Origin: an uncultured Pelagibacteraceae bacterium
GTDB lineage: Bacteria; Pseudomonadota; Alphaproteobacteria; Pelagibacterales; Pelagibacteraceae
Reading direction: 5' to 3'
Assembly: GCA_905616445.1 (NCBI GenBank)
Contig: CAJQSV010000001.1
Coordinates: 1 to 64,000, forward strand
DNA length: 64,000 nucleotides
Part shown: positions 1 to 9,161 of the stretch, one piece after another
Position numbering within the stretch: position 1 is the stretch's first letter
Layout: each line of letters begins with the position of its first letter
Notes under the pieces: generated by a model
The model's database searches: none
Seen by the model: the letters and a program-made list of their open reading frames with translations, nothing else
Told to the model about the DNA's origin: nothing
Program-made: the position numbers and the translations under genes

Positions 1-977
1 GTAGAAGCTTTAGAATATTCAGTTGCTCGACCTTCAAAAAAATTCATGTGTTCAACACCATTCAGCATGTTATCTAACCATGTTAAAGGATTCTTTTTAA
101 CATCATAAATAGGATCTAAGCCTAACTGCTCAAGTCTTCTGTTTCCAATAAATCGAATGTATTGTTTGATTTCATTTGCAGTCAAACCTTCTAGCGGCCC
201 CATTTGAAAAGCCAGATCAATAAAAGCATCCTCATGCTTAATTATAGTTCTGCAAGCGTCATAGATTTCTTTCTTTAATTGATCCGTCCAGATTTGAGGC
301 TCTTCTTTGATAAAATCTTTAAAGAGTCTTATCATGGAATTACAATGTAAGGTTTCGTCTCGTACTGACCAAGTCACGATTTGACCCATGCCCTTCATCT
401 TATTGTGTCTTGGAAAGTTTAATAAGATTGCAAAACTTGCAAACAGCTGAAGTCCTTCAGTAAACGCAGAGAACACGGCCATTGTCATTGCGATATTGTG
501 TTTTGATTTAACATCAAAACCTTGCATGTAATCATATTTATCTTTCATCTCTTTGTACTTCATGAAAGCAGAGTATTCGGTTTCTGGCATACCAATAGTA
601 TCTAACAAATGTGAATAGGCAGCTATGTGAACCGTTTCCATTGAAGCAAATGCTGTCATCATCATTAAAACTTCTGTTGGTTTAAAAACTGTTGTGTAAT
701 GTCTTAGGTAGCAGTTGTTAACTTCTACATCAGCTTGTGTAAAAAATCTAAATATATGAGTTAAAAGATTTTTTTCTGCTGGTGTGATATTTTTTTGCCA
801 ATCTTTTACATCGTCTCCCAGTGGCACTTCTTCTGGCAACCAATGAATTCTTTGTTGAGTTAACCATGCATCGTAACACCATGGATATCTAAAAGGTTTG
901 TAAACTGGATTCTCAACTAGCAAACCCATCTTTTTTGGTTGAATAAATTCTGGTTTAATTTTTTCTGCTACTGACAT
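1..977 (-). CDS. nrdB: Ribonucleoside-diphosphate reductase beta subunit, partial (C-terminus beyond window start)
   Basis: Open reverse frame from the CAT at 975-977 to the window edge, directly downstream of nrdA; translated segments match the class I RNR small subunit. Confidence 0.85.
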   Translation of the reverse strand, partial: MSVAEKIKPEFIQPKKMGLLVENPVYKPFRYPWCYDAWLTQQRIHWLPEEVPLGDDVKDWQKNITPAEKNLLTHIFRFFTQADVEVNNCYLRHYTTVFKPTEVLMMMTAFASMETVHIAAYSHLLDTIGMPETEYSAFMKYKEMKDKYDYMQGFDVKSKHNIAMTMAVFSAFTEGLQLFASFAILLNFPRHNKMKGMGQIVTWSVRDETLHCNSMIRLFKDFIKEEPQIWTDQLKKEIYDACRTIIKHEDAFIDLAFQMGPLEGLTANEIKQYIRFIGNRRLEQLGLDPIYDVKKNPLTWLDNMLNGVEHMNFFEGRATEYSKAS

Positions 978-2917
978 GATAAACACTCCTCATAGTTGTT
1001 ATCTTTATTATTAGATTCGTTATCCTTCGAATAAACATTTTTTGTCACATCTGTTGATGATCCGGTTGAAACATTCTCAGCTCTTTGAATAGATTTAGAT
1101 CTACAATAATAGAGGCTTTTCAATCCTTTTTTCCATGCTTGAAAATGAATATCATGAAGTTCTTTTTTATGAATATCTGCGGGCACAAAAACATTTATTG
1201 ATTGAGCTTGAGATATATGTGGTGTTCTATCTGCACCCAATTCTACAATCCATCTTTGGTCGATTTCAAAAGCTGTTTTAAAAGTATCTTTTTGCTCAGC
1301 TGTTAAAAAATCTAAATGAGAAACCGAACCTTGATTTGTTGTTATACTTGACCAAACTTCGTCTGTATCTTTTTTATATTTTTGAAGAATTTTTTTAAGA
1401 TATTTGTTTCTCACATTAAAAGAACCTGAAAGAGTTTTGTGGGTAAAACTATTGGCTGCGATCGGCTCAATACCTGGTGATGATCCACCACAAATTATCG
1501 AAATTGAAGCAGTCGGAGCTATAGCTGTTTTATTAGAAAACCTCTCTTTTACTCCATATTCCTCGGCATCCGGGCATGCGCCTCTTTCTTCTGCTAGCAC
1601 AACAGAAGCTGCATCTGCTTTTTCTTGAATGTTTTTAAATATTTTTTTATTCCAAACTTTACTCATTACTGAACCAAAAGGAATATTTTTTTGTTGAAAA
1701 TATGAATGAAGACCCATGACACCAAGCCCAACGCTTCTCTCTCTCATCGCAGAATATTTTGCATTAGCAAATTCATCTGGGGCTCTATTTATAAAGTCGG
1801 TCATTACATTATCTAAAAATCTCATTACATCTTCAACAAATTGAGTATTGTCTTTCCATTCATCATAAGTGTCTAAATTTAAAGATGAAAGACAGCAAAC
1901 TGCAGTTCTTTCTTTTCCATTATTATCTATCCCTGTCGGTAAGGTAATTTCACTGCAAAGATTAGAGGTCTTAACTTTTAAACCAGCAAGTTTGTGGTGC
2001 TGAGGAATCTGTCTATTAACCGTATCGATGTAAATAATATATGGTTCACCTGTTTCTACTCTTGCTGTTAACAATCTAATCCATAAGTTTCTAGCTGGAA
2101 TAGTGGATTGCACGGTTCCATCATGAGGACTTCTTAAGGCCCATTGGCCATCTGTTTCTACAGCCCTCATAAAATCGTCGGTAACGAGAACGCCATGATG
2201 TAAATTTAAAGATCGTCTGTTAACATCACCACCAGTTGGTCTTCGCATTTCAATAAATTCTTCAATTTCAGGATGGTCAATCTGCAAATAACAAGCTGCT
2301 GAACCTCTTCTTAACGAGCCTTGACTTATTGCTAGCGTTAAAGAATCCATAACTTTAATAAAAGGAATAATTCCTGATGTCTTACCGACTTTTCCAATTT
2401 TTTCTCCAATAGATCTTAAATTTCCCCAATAACTTCCGATACCACCGCCTCTTGCTGCGAGCCAAACATTTTCTTCCCATAAATCAGTAATACCTTTAAG
2501 ACTGTCGCTCGCTTCATTTAAAAAACAAGAAATAGGTAATCCTCTTTCTGTTCCACCGTTTGACAAAACTGGTGTGGCTGGCATGAACCATAAATTGCTA
2601 ATATAATTATATATTCTTTGTGCATGCAAGTTATCGTCTGCATATACACTTGCTACTCTAGCAAATAAATCTTGATAAGATTCGCTTTGGCCTAAATATC
2701 TGTCGTCTAATGTTGCTCTGCCAAAGTCTGTTAGGTTAGAATCTCTCGATCTATCAATCTTAATTGTTATTCCTTTTTCGTTTTGAAAAAGTTCTGTATC
2801 ACCAGATAGTGAAAAAAGGTCTGGTTTTTTTGGGCTATTATTCTTAAATTCTTTAATATTTTGTGAGCTAATAGAGCTGACAGCTTTTTCTATAGCTAAA
2901 GATACGTTTTTATTCAT
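968..2917 (-). CDS. nrdA: Ribonucleoside-diphosphate reductase alpha subunit
   Basis: 649 aa; RNR large-subunit motifs (NLCSEITLP, MGLHSYFQ, ARGGGIGSYWG) and C-terminal CLSCQ redox tail. Confidence 0.95.
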   Translation of the reverse strand: MNKNVSLAIEKAVSSISSQNIKEFKNNSPKKPDLFSLSGDTELFQNEKGITIKIDRSRDSNLTDFGRATLDDRYLGQSESYQDLFARVASVYADDNLHAQRIYNYISNLWFMPATPVLSNGGTERGLPISCFLNEASDSLKGITDLWEENVWLAARGGGIGSYWGNLRSIGEKIGKVGKTSGIIPFIKVMDSLTLAISQGSLRRGSAACYLQIDHPEIEEFIEMRRPTGGDVNRRSLNLHHGVLVTDDFMRAVETDGQWALRSPHDGTVQSTIPARNLWIRLLTARVETGEPYIIYIDTVNRQIPQHHKLAGLKVKTSNLCSEITLPTGIDNNGKERTAVCCLSSLNLDTYDEWKDNTQFVEDVMRFLDNVMTDFINRAPDEFANAKYSAMRERSVGLGVMGLHSYFQQKNIPFGSVMSKVWNKKIFKNIQEKADAASVVLAEERGACPDAEEYGVKERFSNKTAIAPTASISIICGGSSPGIEPIAANSFTHKTLSGSFNVRNKYLKKILQKYKKDTDEVWSSITTNQGSVSHLDFLTAEQKDTFKTAFEIDQRWIVELGADRTPHISQAQSINVFVPADIHKKELHDIHFQAWKKGLKSLYYCRSKSIQRAENVSTGSSTDVTKNVYSKDNESNNKDNNYEECLSCQ

Positions 2918-2950
2918 AATGTGCTCTATTTAGAGTTTTTTTTTAATAAA

Positions 2951-2966
2951 ACAACTATATGTTGTG
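2951..2966. promoter_or_regulatory. Candidate NrdR-like box upstream of nrdA
   Basis: Near-palindrome ACAACTATATGTTGTG located 34-49 bp upstream of the nrdA start; resembles the NrdR box consensus. Confidence 0.4.
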
Positions 2967-3008
2967 TTCACTTTAATTTGATATACTAGTAGCAAAACAA
3001 CATCAATA

Positions 3009-3023
3009 GAACATTATACGAAC
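3009..3023. promoter_or_regulatory. Candidate alphaproteobacterial LexA (SOS) box
   Basis: GAAC-ATTATAC-GAAC, exact GAAC-N7-GAAC (reverse: GTTC-N7-GTTC), between nrdA and the divergent phosphomannomutase gene. Confidence 0.6.
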
Positions 3024-3083
3024 ATTATAATATTTTTTCAAGTGGAAAGTTTTGTTGATAAACAATACTAAAAAATAACCTAT

Positions 3084-4526
3084 ATGTTGATTAATTCAAA
3101 TGGTTTTAGAGAGTACGATGCAAGATGGCTATACAAAAAAGATATAGACCTCGAGGGTATAGAGAATCTTGGTAAAGGCTTGGGTTCACAGATTGTAAAT
3201 CATACAAAAAAAACGAATCCAAGGGTAATTGTTGGACATGATTACAGATCGTATAGTGAAGAAATTAAATCAGCTTTAAAAAAAGGTTTAATGTCTACAG
3301 GTTGTTATATCGAAGATGTTGATCTGGCACTATCCCCTACTGTTTACTTCGCTCAATTTAATCTAAATGCTGATGCTATCGCAATGGTGACAGCAAGCCA
3401 TAATGAAAATGGATGGACTGGCGTAAAGATGGGAATCAAAAAAGGATTAACTCACGCACCAGAAGAGATGAATGAATTAAAAGACATTACATTAAATAAA
3501 AAATTTATATTAGGTGAGGGAAGTGAAAAAAAAATTGAAAACTTTAAAAAAATATACATTAACGATTTAATTTCAAAAAATAAAATTAATAAAAAAATCA
3601 AAGCAGTTGTTGCTTGTGGAAATGGAACCGCTGGAATATTTGCCCCAGAAATTTTAAGAGGAATTGGTTGTGAGGTAATAGAGTTAGATTGCGAATTAGA
3701 TTGGACATTTCCAAAATATAATCCAAATCCAGAAGACTTAAAAATGCTCAATGAAATTGCTAAAACTGTCAAAGAACACAAAGCAGATATTGGTTTTGGT
3801 TTTGATGGAGACGGTGATCGAGTTGGTGTTGTCGGTAACAATGGTGAGGAAATATTTTCAGATAAAATTGGCTTATTAATTGCAAGAAATTTATCCACAA
3901 CACACAAAGGATCAAAGTTTGTAGTAGATGTTAAGTCAACGGGACTCTATGAAAAAGATAAAGTTCTGTTAGAAAATAAATGTGAAACAATTTATTGGAA
4001 AACAGGGCACTCACACATTAAAAGAAAAGTTAATAAAGAAAAAGCATTAGCTGGATTTGAAAAAAGCGGACACTTCTTTTTTAATCAGCCTCTTGGTTAT
4101 GGTTATGATGATGGAATTAATTCAGCTATACACGTATGTCATTTATTGAATAATCAAAACAAAAAAATTAGTGAAATTATTGAAGAACTTCCCAAAACAT
4201 ATCAGACACCAACAATGGCACCGTTTTGTAAAGATGAAGAAAAATATAAAGTGGTTGAACAGTTGGTTGAACAAATAAAAGAATTAAAAACTAAAAAAAA
4301 TAAAGTAGATGGGCTTGATATTCAAAAAATTTTAACAGTTAATGGGATAAGATTTAGCTTGTCAGATGGTTCGTGGGGATTAATAAGAGCTTCATCGAAT
4401 AAACCTTCGTTAGTTGTGGTGACAGAAAGTCCAACTTCAGACGATAGAAAGAAAAAGATCTTTAGTTTTATTGATGATTTACTCCAAAAAACTGGAAAAA
4501 TTGGTGAGTACGACCAAAAAATTTAG
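3084..4526 (+). CDS. Phosphomannomutase/phosphoglucomutase
   Basis: 480 aa; TASHNENGWTGVKMG phosphoserine loop and GFGFDGDGDRVGVV metal-binding motif. Confidence 0.93.
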   Translation: MLINSNGFREYDARWLYKKDIDLEGIENLGKGLGSQIVNHTKKTNPRVIVGHDYRSYSEEIKSALKKGLMSTGCYIEDVDLALSPTVYFAQFNLNADAIAMVTASHNENGWTGVKMGIKKGLTHAPEEMNELKDITLNKKFILGEGSEKKIENFKKIYINDLISKNKINKKIKAVVACGNGTAGIFAPEILRGIGCEVIELDCELDWTFPKYNPNPEDLKMLNEIAKTVKEHKADIGFGFDGDGDRVGVVGNNGEEIFSDKIGLLIARNLSTTHKGSKFVVDVKSTGLYEKDKVLLENKCETIYWKTGHSHIKRKVNKEKALAGFEKSGHFFFNQPLGYGYDDGINSAIHVCHLLNNQNKKISEIIEELPKTYQTPTMAPFCKDEEKYKVVEQLVEQIKELKTKKNKVDGLDIQKILTVNGIRFSLSDGSWGLIRASSNKPSLVVVTESPTSDDRKKKIFSFIDDLLQKTGKIGEYDQKI

Positions 4527-4584
4527 CGGGAACCTGGAAGCAGAACGCCTCTTGAAAATTAAGATTAAAGTGGTAAAAAAAAAA

Positions 4585-4899
4585 ATGAAAAAGATACTAG
4601 CAAGTTTAAGTTTATTATTAATGTTAACATCTTGTGCAACCCCAACTGTAGTTAATGTAATTGGTCCAAATGACAGTAAATTAAATTGCGATGAACTAAG
4701 TGTAGAGATTGCTAAGGCCAATCAATATGCGGATAAAGCACAAGAGGCAAAAAAAATGAACACACCACATAATATAGGTGCACTACTATTTTTTCTTCCA
4801 GCCGCAGGTGTTACAATGAAAAATGTAGAGGAAGCTGTGATGGCAGCAAAAGAAAGATCTTTACATTTAAGTAAGCTAAAAGAAAAAAAAGGTTGCTAA
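4585..4899 (+). CDS. Small putative lipoprotein
   Basis: Start trimmed from the 4471 ORF to MKKILASLSLLLMLTSC: signal peptide with lipobox LTSC. Confidence 0.7.
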   Translation: MKKILASLSLLLMLTSCATPTVVNVIGPNDSKLNCDELSVEIAKANQYADKAQEAKKMNTPHNIGALLFFLPAAGVTMKNVEEAVMAAKERSLHLSKLKEKKGC

Positions 4900-4918
4900 G
4901 TTGAAGTCACCTAGCAAC
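4892..4918. other. Inverted repeat / hairpin spanning the stop of the lipoprotein ORF
   Basis: GTTGCTA (4892-4898) and TAGCAAC (4912-4918), 13-nt loop; no clear U-tract follows. Confidence 0.4.
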
Positions 4919-4951
4919 AGAACTCTCTTGGTTTATATAAATTTATAAATT

Positions 4952-5422
4952 ATGTTTGATGCCGCTAGACAAATAATAAATATACTTAAAAATAAAAAAA
5001 TAACCTTATCTGTTGCTGAATCGTGCACAGGTGGAATGCTTTCCCAAGTTATAACTAGCGTAAATGGAGCTTCAGAGGTTTTTAAATTTGGTATTATCAC
5101 CTATTCAAATCAATCTAAAATTAAATATCTAAAAGTGCCTTTAAAAATAATTAAAAAATACGGGTCAGTGAGTGAGGAGTGCTGTCGATCTATGGTTAAT
5201 AATCTATCAAAAGTATCAAAAGCTAAATTAAATATAGCAATTACAGGTATAGCCGGACCTAAAGGTGGGTCAAAATTAAAACCTGTAGGACTAGTTTATA
5301 TAGGAATAAAAAAAAATAGCAGAACTGAAATCAATAAATTTTTATTTAAAAAAAAAAAGAGAAAAGATATTAGAATTAATTCTGTTAAAAAATCCTTAGA
5401 ACTTATTAAAAATTTTATTTAA
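4952..5422 (+). CDS. CinA C-terminal family (PncC-type nicotinamide-nucleotide amidohydrolase)
   Basis: 156 aa; VAESCTGGMLS and ITGIAGPKGGS motifs. Confidence 0.9.
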   Translation: MFDAARQIINILKNKKITLSVAESCTGGMLSQVITSVNGASEVFKFGIITYSNQSKIKYLKVPLKIIKKYGSVSEECCRSMVNNLSKVSKAKLNIAITGIAGPKGGSKLKPVGLVYIGIKKNSRTEINKFLFKKKKRKDIRINSVKKSLELIKNFI

Positions 5423-5858
5423 ACAACTTCACAGCTCTTTGCTCAAAAGCATCAGTAATTTTATTTAATCCAAAGTTGAAATAGTTTTTCATTATTATAT
5501 TTAAAAAGTTATTCTGAAGTTCGAAGTCTATGATAAAGTCTAGCTGTGTTTTATTATTTACTTCTTTAAATCTCCACTCATTTTTCAAATGTTTTAATGG
5601 GCCTTTTATGTTGGTCACCGTTATTAGGTCTTTTTTTTTTGAATATAAAACTAAGCTAGAATAAGTCTCATTTATAAATTTTTTACCAACTTTAAGATCT
5701 GCTTTTATTTCAATGAAGTCCTCTGAAACTTTTCTTTCATGGATTTTTCCATCCAAACACCAAGGAACAAATTGAGGATATTGTTCGATATCTAAAACTA
5801 TATCAATTAAGTTTTTTTTATTACAAGAAATAATTTTTTTTATTGAGGCCGATGACAT
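5415..5858 (-). CDS. COQ10/RatA-type START-domain protein (ubiquinone-binding)
   Basis: 147 aa; YPQFVPWC motif typical of the COQ10/RatA family; adjacent to lipA. Confidence 0.85.
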   Translation of the reverse strand: MSSASIKKIISCNKKNLIDIVLDIEQYPQFVPWCLDGKIHERKVSEDFIEIKADLKVGKKFINETYSSLVLYSKKKDLITVTNIKGPLKHLKNEWRFKEVNNKTQLDFIIDFELQNNFLNIIMKNYFNFGLNKITDAFEQRAVKLFK

Positions 5859-6778
5859 TCTAAAGCTTTATCCCTGGCGTCTTTTAATATCTTAAAGTCT
5901 GTATCAGCGTGATAGGAGGATCTTGTTAAGGGTGTTGAGGAAACTAATAAAAAACCTTTTGAAATTGCAATATTTTTTAGTTCTTTAAATTCTTCTGGAT
6001 GGAGATAACGATCTAGCGGAAAATGTTTAGTAGAAGGTTGTAAATATTGCCCTATTGTCAAAAAATCTACCTCTGCCATTCTTAAATCATCCATCACTTG
6101 AATTAGTTCATCTTTTTTTTCACCCAAGCCGACCATAATCCCGGATTTTGTGAAAATACTTGGTTTTTTTATTTTAACTAATTTAAGTAATTCTATTGAA
6201 GTAAAGTAACGAGAACCAGGTCTAACTTTCAAATACAAACTTGGAACAGTTTCTATATTGTGATTGAAAACATCAGGGTTTGCCTCCAAAATTTTTTCGT
6301 ATACATTTCCTTTTTTTAAAAAGTCTGGTGTTAAAACTTCCACTGTAGTTTTGGTGTTAATTCTTTTTATTTCAGAGATAACATCTCGAAAATGATTTGC
6401 ACCCCCATCCTCAAGATCGTCTCTATCAACAGAGGTAATCACTACATGTTTTAAATCTAATTCCTTCACAGCTCTAGATATCTTAAAAGGTTCCATGGGA
6501 TCTAAAGAAGAAGGTTTTCCAGTTTTAACATCACAAAAAGCACAGCCTCTTGTACAGGTATCACCCATAATCATAAATGTTGCGTGTTTTTTGCTCCAGC
6601 ATTCGGTTATGTTTGGACAGTTTGCTTCCTGACAAACGGTGTTTAATTTATTTTTATTTACTATTTCTTTGGTTTGGAAAAATATTTTACTGTCTGTAAT
6701 TTTAGATCTAATCCAATCAGGTTTTTTCTTTAGTGGGCTGACTATGTTTTTTATCTTTTCTGGATGTCTTGGTTTCAT
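5840..6778 (-). CDS. lipA: Lipoyl synthase
   Basis: 312 aa; [13 protein letters not shown] and [10 protein letters not shown] radical-SAM cysteine motifs. Confidence 0.97.
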   Translation of the reverse strand: MKPRHPEKIKNIVSPLKKKPDWIRSKITDSKIFFQTKEIVNKNKLNTVCQEANCPNITECWSKKHATFMIMGDTCTRGCAFCDVKTGKPSSLDPMEPFKISRAVKELDLKHVVITSVDRDDLEDGGANHFRDVISEIKRINTKTTVEVLTPDFLKKGNVYEKILEANPDVFNHNIETVPSLYLKVRPGSRYFTSIELLKLVKIKKPSIFTKSGIMVGLGEKKDELIQVMDDLRMAEVDFLTIGQYLQPSTKHFPLDRYLHPEEFKELKNIAISKGFLLVSSTPLTRSSYHADTDFKILKDARDKALECHRPQ

Positions 6779-7074
6779 TATCTGAGCTTAATTAAAATTT
6801 CATTTTTTGTTCCAAATTTAAGCTTCGTTCGATATAAAGTATCTAGGTAATCAAAATCAATATTTTTAGATAACAATCTATTTTTGTGCTCAACAACTTC
6901 TAGTTTTTTTTTTAGTTCTAAATTTTTTATAGAAAGGTTTTTTTCATAGGTGCTTTTTTCGAAATAGGAAATTAAGCCTCTCTCCCCACCTATTAAATTG
7001 ATACCGATATAAAGAGTTAAAAAAATTTGAAAGAAAAATAGTTTTTTGGCTTTTAGAATTTGAAAAAATCTCAT
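6778..7074 (-). CDS. ftsB: Septum formation initiator, FtsB/DivIC family
   Basis: 98 aa; N-terminal TM helix plus coiled coil; located next to eno. Confidence 0.75.
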   Translation of the reverse strand: MRFFQILKAKKLFFFQIFLTLYIGINLIGGERGLISYFEKSTYEKNLSIKNLELKKKLEVVEHKNRLLSKNIDFDYLDTLYRTKLKFGTKNEILIKLR

Positions 7075-7076
7075 GG

Positions 7077-8333
7077 TTAGATTCTAGCGATTTTAGAAGA
7101 TTTTCCAAGCTGTTCCTCTATTCTCAATAACCTATTGTATTTAGATACTCGTTCTGATCTAGCTAATGATCCTGTTTTAATTTGAGTTGATTGAGTAGCC
7201 ACAGCTAAATCGGCTATAAAAGTGTCTTCTGTATCGCCAGATCTGTGAGAAATAATAGTGTTAAAGTTATTCTTCTTTGCAAGTTCAATCACATCTAAAG
7301 TTTCAGTTAGAGTTCCAATTTGGTTTACTTTAATTAAGATTGAATTAGCAGATTTTTCCTTAATTCCTCTTTTCAACCTCTTAACATTGGTTACAAATAA
7401 ATCATCTCCGACTATTTGGACTTTTTTACCAATTTCTTTTGTAAGTTTAGACCATGCATTCCAATCATCTTCAGCAAAAGGATCTTCGATTGATTTGATA
7501 GGATACTTAGAAACTAAATTTTTATAATAGCTAATACTTTCATCGACAGAAATAAACTCAGCTGAATTTAATGAATACTCTCCATCCTTGTTGAGCAATT
7601 CATTTGCGGCTACATCCAAACAAATATTTATATCTACGCCAGGTTTTAAATTAGATTGCTCAATAGCTTGTACGATAAGATCAAGAGCTTCTTCATTGGA
7701 GTTAATTAATGGGGCAAAACCACCTTCGTCTCCAACATTAGTTGATAAGTTTTTTGATTGAAGAATTTTTTTCAAATTTTGTATAACTAAAAAACATTTT
7801 TCAATAGCGTCCATAAAATTTTTTGCTGAATCTGGTCTAATCATAAATTCTTGGATTCTTAAGTTGTTGTCTGCATGCGCCCCACCGTTAATAATATTCA
7901 TTAATGGCTTAGGTAATAAAAATTTTCTACCTAGGTGTTGATATAATTCTTTTTTTTTTGATGTTGCTTCTGCTTTTGCAACAGCTAAGGATACAGCGAG
8001 CAAGGCATTGGCACCAAGTTTTTTTTTATTTTCCGTGCCATCTAAATCTAATAAAATTTGATCAATTTTTTTTTGTTTGCTTGAATCTATGTTTTTTAAA
8101 TTTTTATTAATGATTGTATTTATGTTCTTTGTCGCGCTTAAAACACTTTTACCTAAAAAATAATTTTTATTACCATCTCTTAACTCAAAAGCTTCAAAAG
8201 CTCCGGTTGAGGCTCCTGATGGAACGATAGCTGAGGCTTTAATTTTGTTATTTAAAAAAACTTCAGCTTCTACTGTTGGATTGCCCCTGCTGTCAAAGAC
8301 TTGTCTACCTACAACCTTCGTGATTTTTGCCAT
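7077..8333 (-). CDS. eno: Enolase
   Basis: 418 aa; DSRGNPTVEAEV, NINGGAHADN, GDDLFVTN and SHRSGDTEDTFIADLAV motifs. Confidence 0.98.
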   Translation of the reverse strand: MAKITKVVGRQVFDSRGNPTVEAEVFLNNKIKASAIVPSGASTGAFEAFELRDGNKNYFLGKSVLSATKNINTIINKNLKNIDSSKQKKIDQILLDLDGTENKKKLGANALLAVSLAVAKAEATSKKKELYQHLGRKFLLPKPLMNIINGGAHADNNLRIQEFMIRPDSAKNFMDAIEKCFLVIQNLKKILQSKNLSTNVGDEGGFAPLINSNEEALDLIVQAIEQSNLKPGVDINICLDVAANELLNKDGEYSLNSAEFISVDESISYYKNLVSKYPIKSIEDPFAEDDWNAWSKLTKEIGKKVQIVGDDLFVTNVKRLKRGIKEKSANSILIKVNQIGTLTETLDVIELAKKNNFNTIISHRSGDTEDTFIADLAVATQSTQIKTGSLARSERVSKYNRLLRIEEQLGKSSKIARI

Positions 8334-8336
8334 TTA

Positions 8337-9161
8337 TTAATTTTTGATCAACGTATCAATTGAAACTAATTGTTTTAAAAGAGATTTTATTTCACTTAGT
8401 GGAACCATATTAGGACCATCTGATGGAGCATTATCTGGATCTTCATGCGTCTCCATAAAAACCGCTCCCACACCAACGGCAATGGCTGCTCTAGACAAAT
8501 AAGGTACAAATTCTCTTTGGCCTCCACTTTTCTCTCCCATACCACCTGGTTGTTGAACGGAATGAGTGGCGTCAAAAACTATTGGATAACCAAACTTAGC
8601 CATAATAGGTAAAGCTCTCATGTCTGAAACAAGTGTGTTGTATCCAAAACTCGCACCACGCTCTGTTAATAAAATATTTTTATTTCCTGACTCTTCTAAT
8701 TTTTTTATTACATTGGCCATATCCCAAGGAGCTAAAAATTGACCTTTCTTTACATTGATTATTTTTCCGGTCTTTGCCGCGGCAATTAATAAGTCAGTTT
8801 GCCTACATAAAAAAGCAGGTATCTGAAGTACATCTACATGGTTTGCGACTATTGAACATTGTTCAGCTGTATGTACATCTGTTAAAACTGGAATACCAAC
8901 TTCTTTACGAATTTTATCAAATATAGAAAGAGATTTTTCCAAACCCATTCCTCGTTTTCCATTCAGGCTTGTCCTGTTGGCTTTATCAAATGAAGTTTTA
9001 TAAATTAAATTAATTTTTAAATCTGACGTTATTTTTTTTAACTCTTTTGAAATATCTAAAGCATGTTGCTCACTTTCAAGCTGGCAAGGACCGGCTATTA
9101 AAGTGAAGGGTTGATCGTTAGCTATTTCAAAATTAGCACACTTTACTTTGTGATTAGTCAT
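8337..9161 (-). CDS. kdsA: 3-deoxy-8-phosphooctulonate synthase (KDO-8-P synthase)
   Basis: AGPCQLES and TDVHTAEQ motifs; start trimmed from 9284 to [13 protein letters not shown], giving an 8-bp overlap with pyrG. Confidence 0.95.
   Translation of the reverse strand: MTNHKVKCANFEIANDQPFTLIAGPCQLESEQHALDISKELKKITSDLKINLIYKTSFDKANRTSLNGKRGMGLEKSLSIFDKIRKEVGIPVLTDVHTAEQCSIVANHVDVLQIPAFLCRQTDLLIAAAKTGKIINVKKGQFLAPWDMANVIKKLEESGNKNILLTERGASFGYNTLVSDMRALPIMAKFGYPIVFDATHSVQQPGGMGEKSGGQREFVPYLSRAAIAVGVGAVFMETHEDPDNAPSDGPNMVPLSEIKSLLKQLVSIDTLIKN

Noticed and set aside
1404-1628. Antisense ORF within nrdA
   Set aside because: Shadow of a strongly conserved coding frame; no recognisable domain
3452-3907. 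151-aa antisense ORF within the phosphomannomutase gene
   Set aside because: Low-complexity Ser/Phe/Leu/Ile translation typical of antisense of AT-rich coding sequence
4479-4721. Antisense ORF over the mutase end and lipoprotein start
   Set aside because: No domain; overlaps better-supported genes on the plus strand
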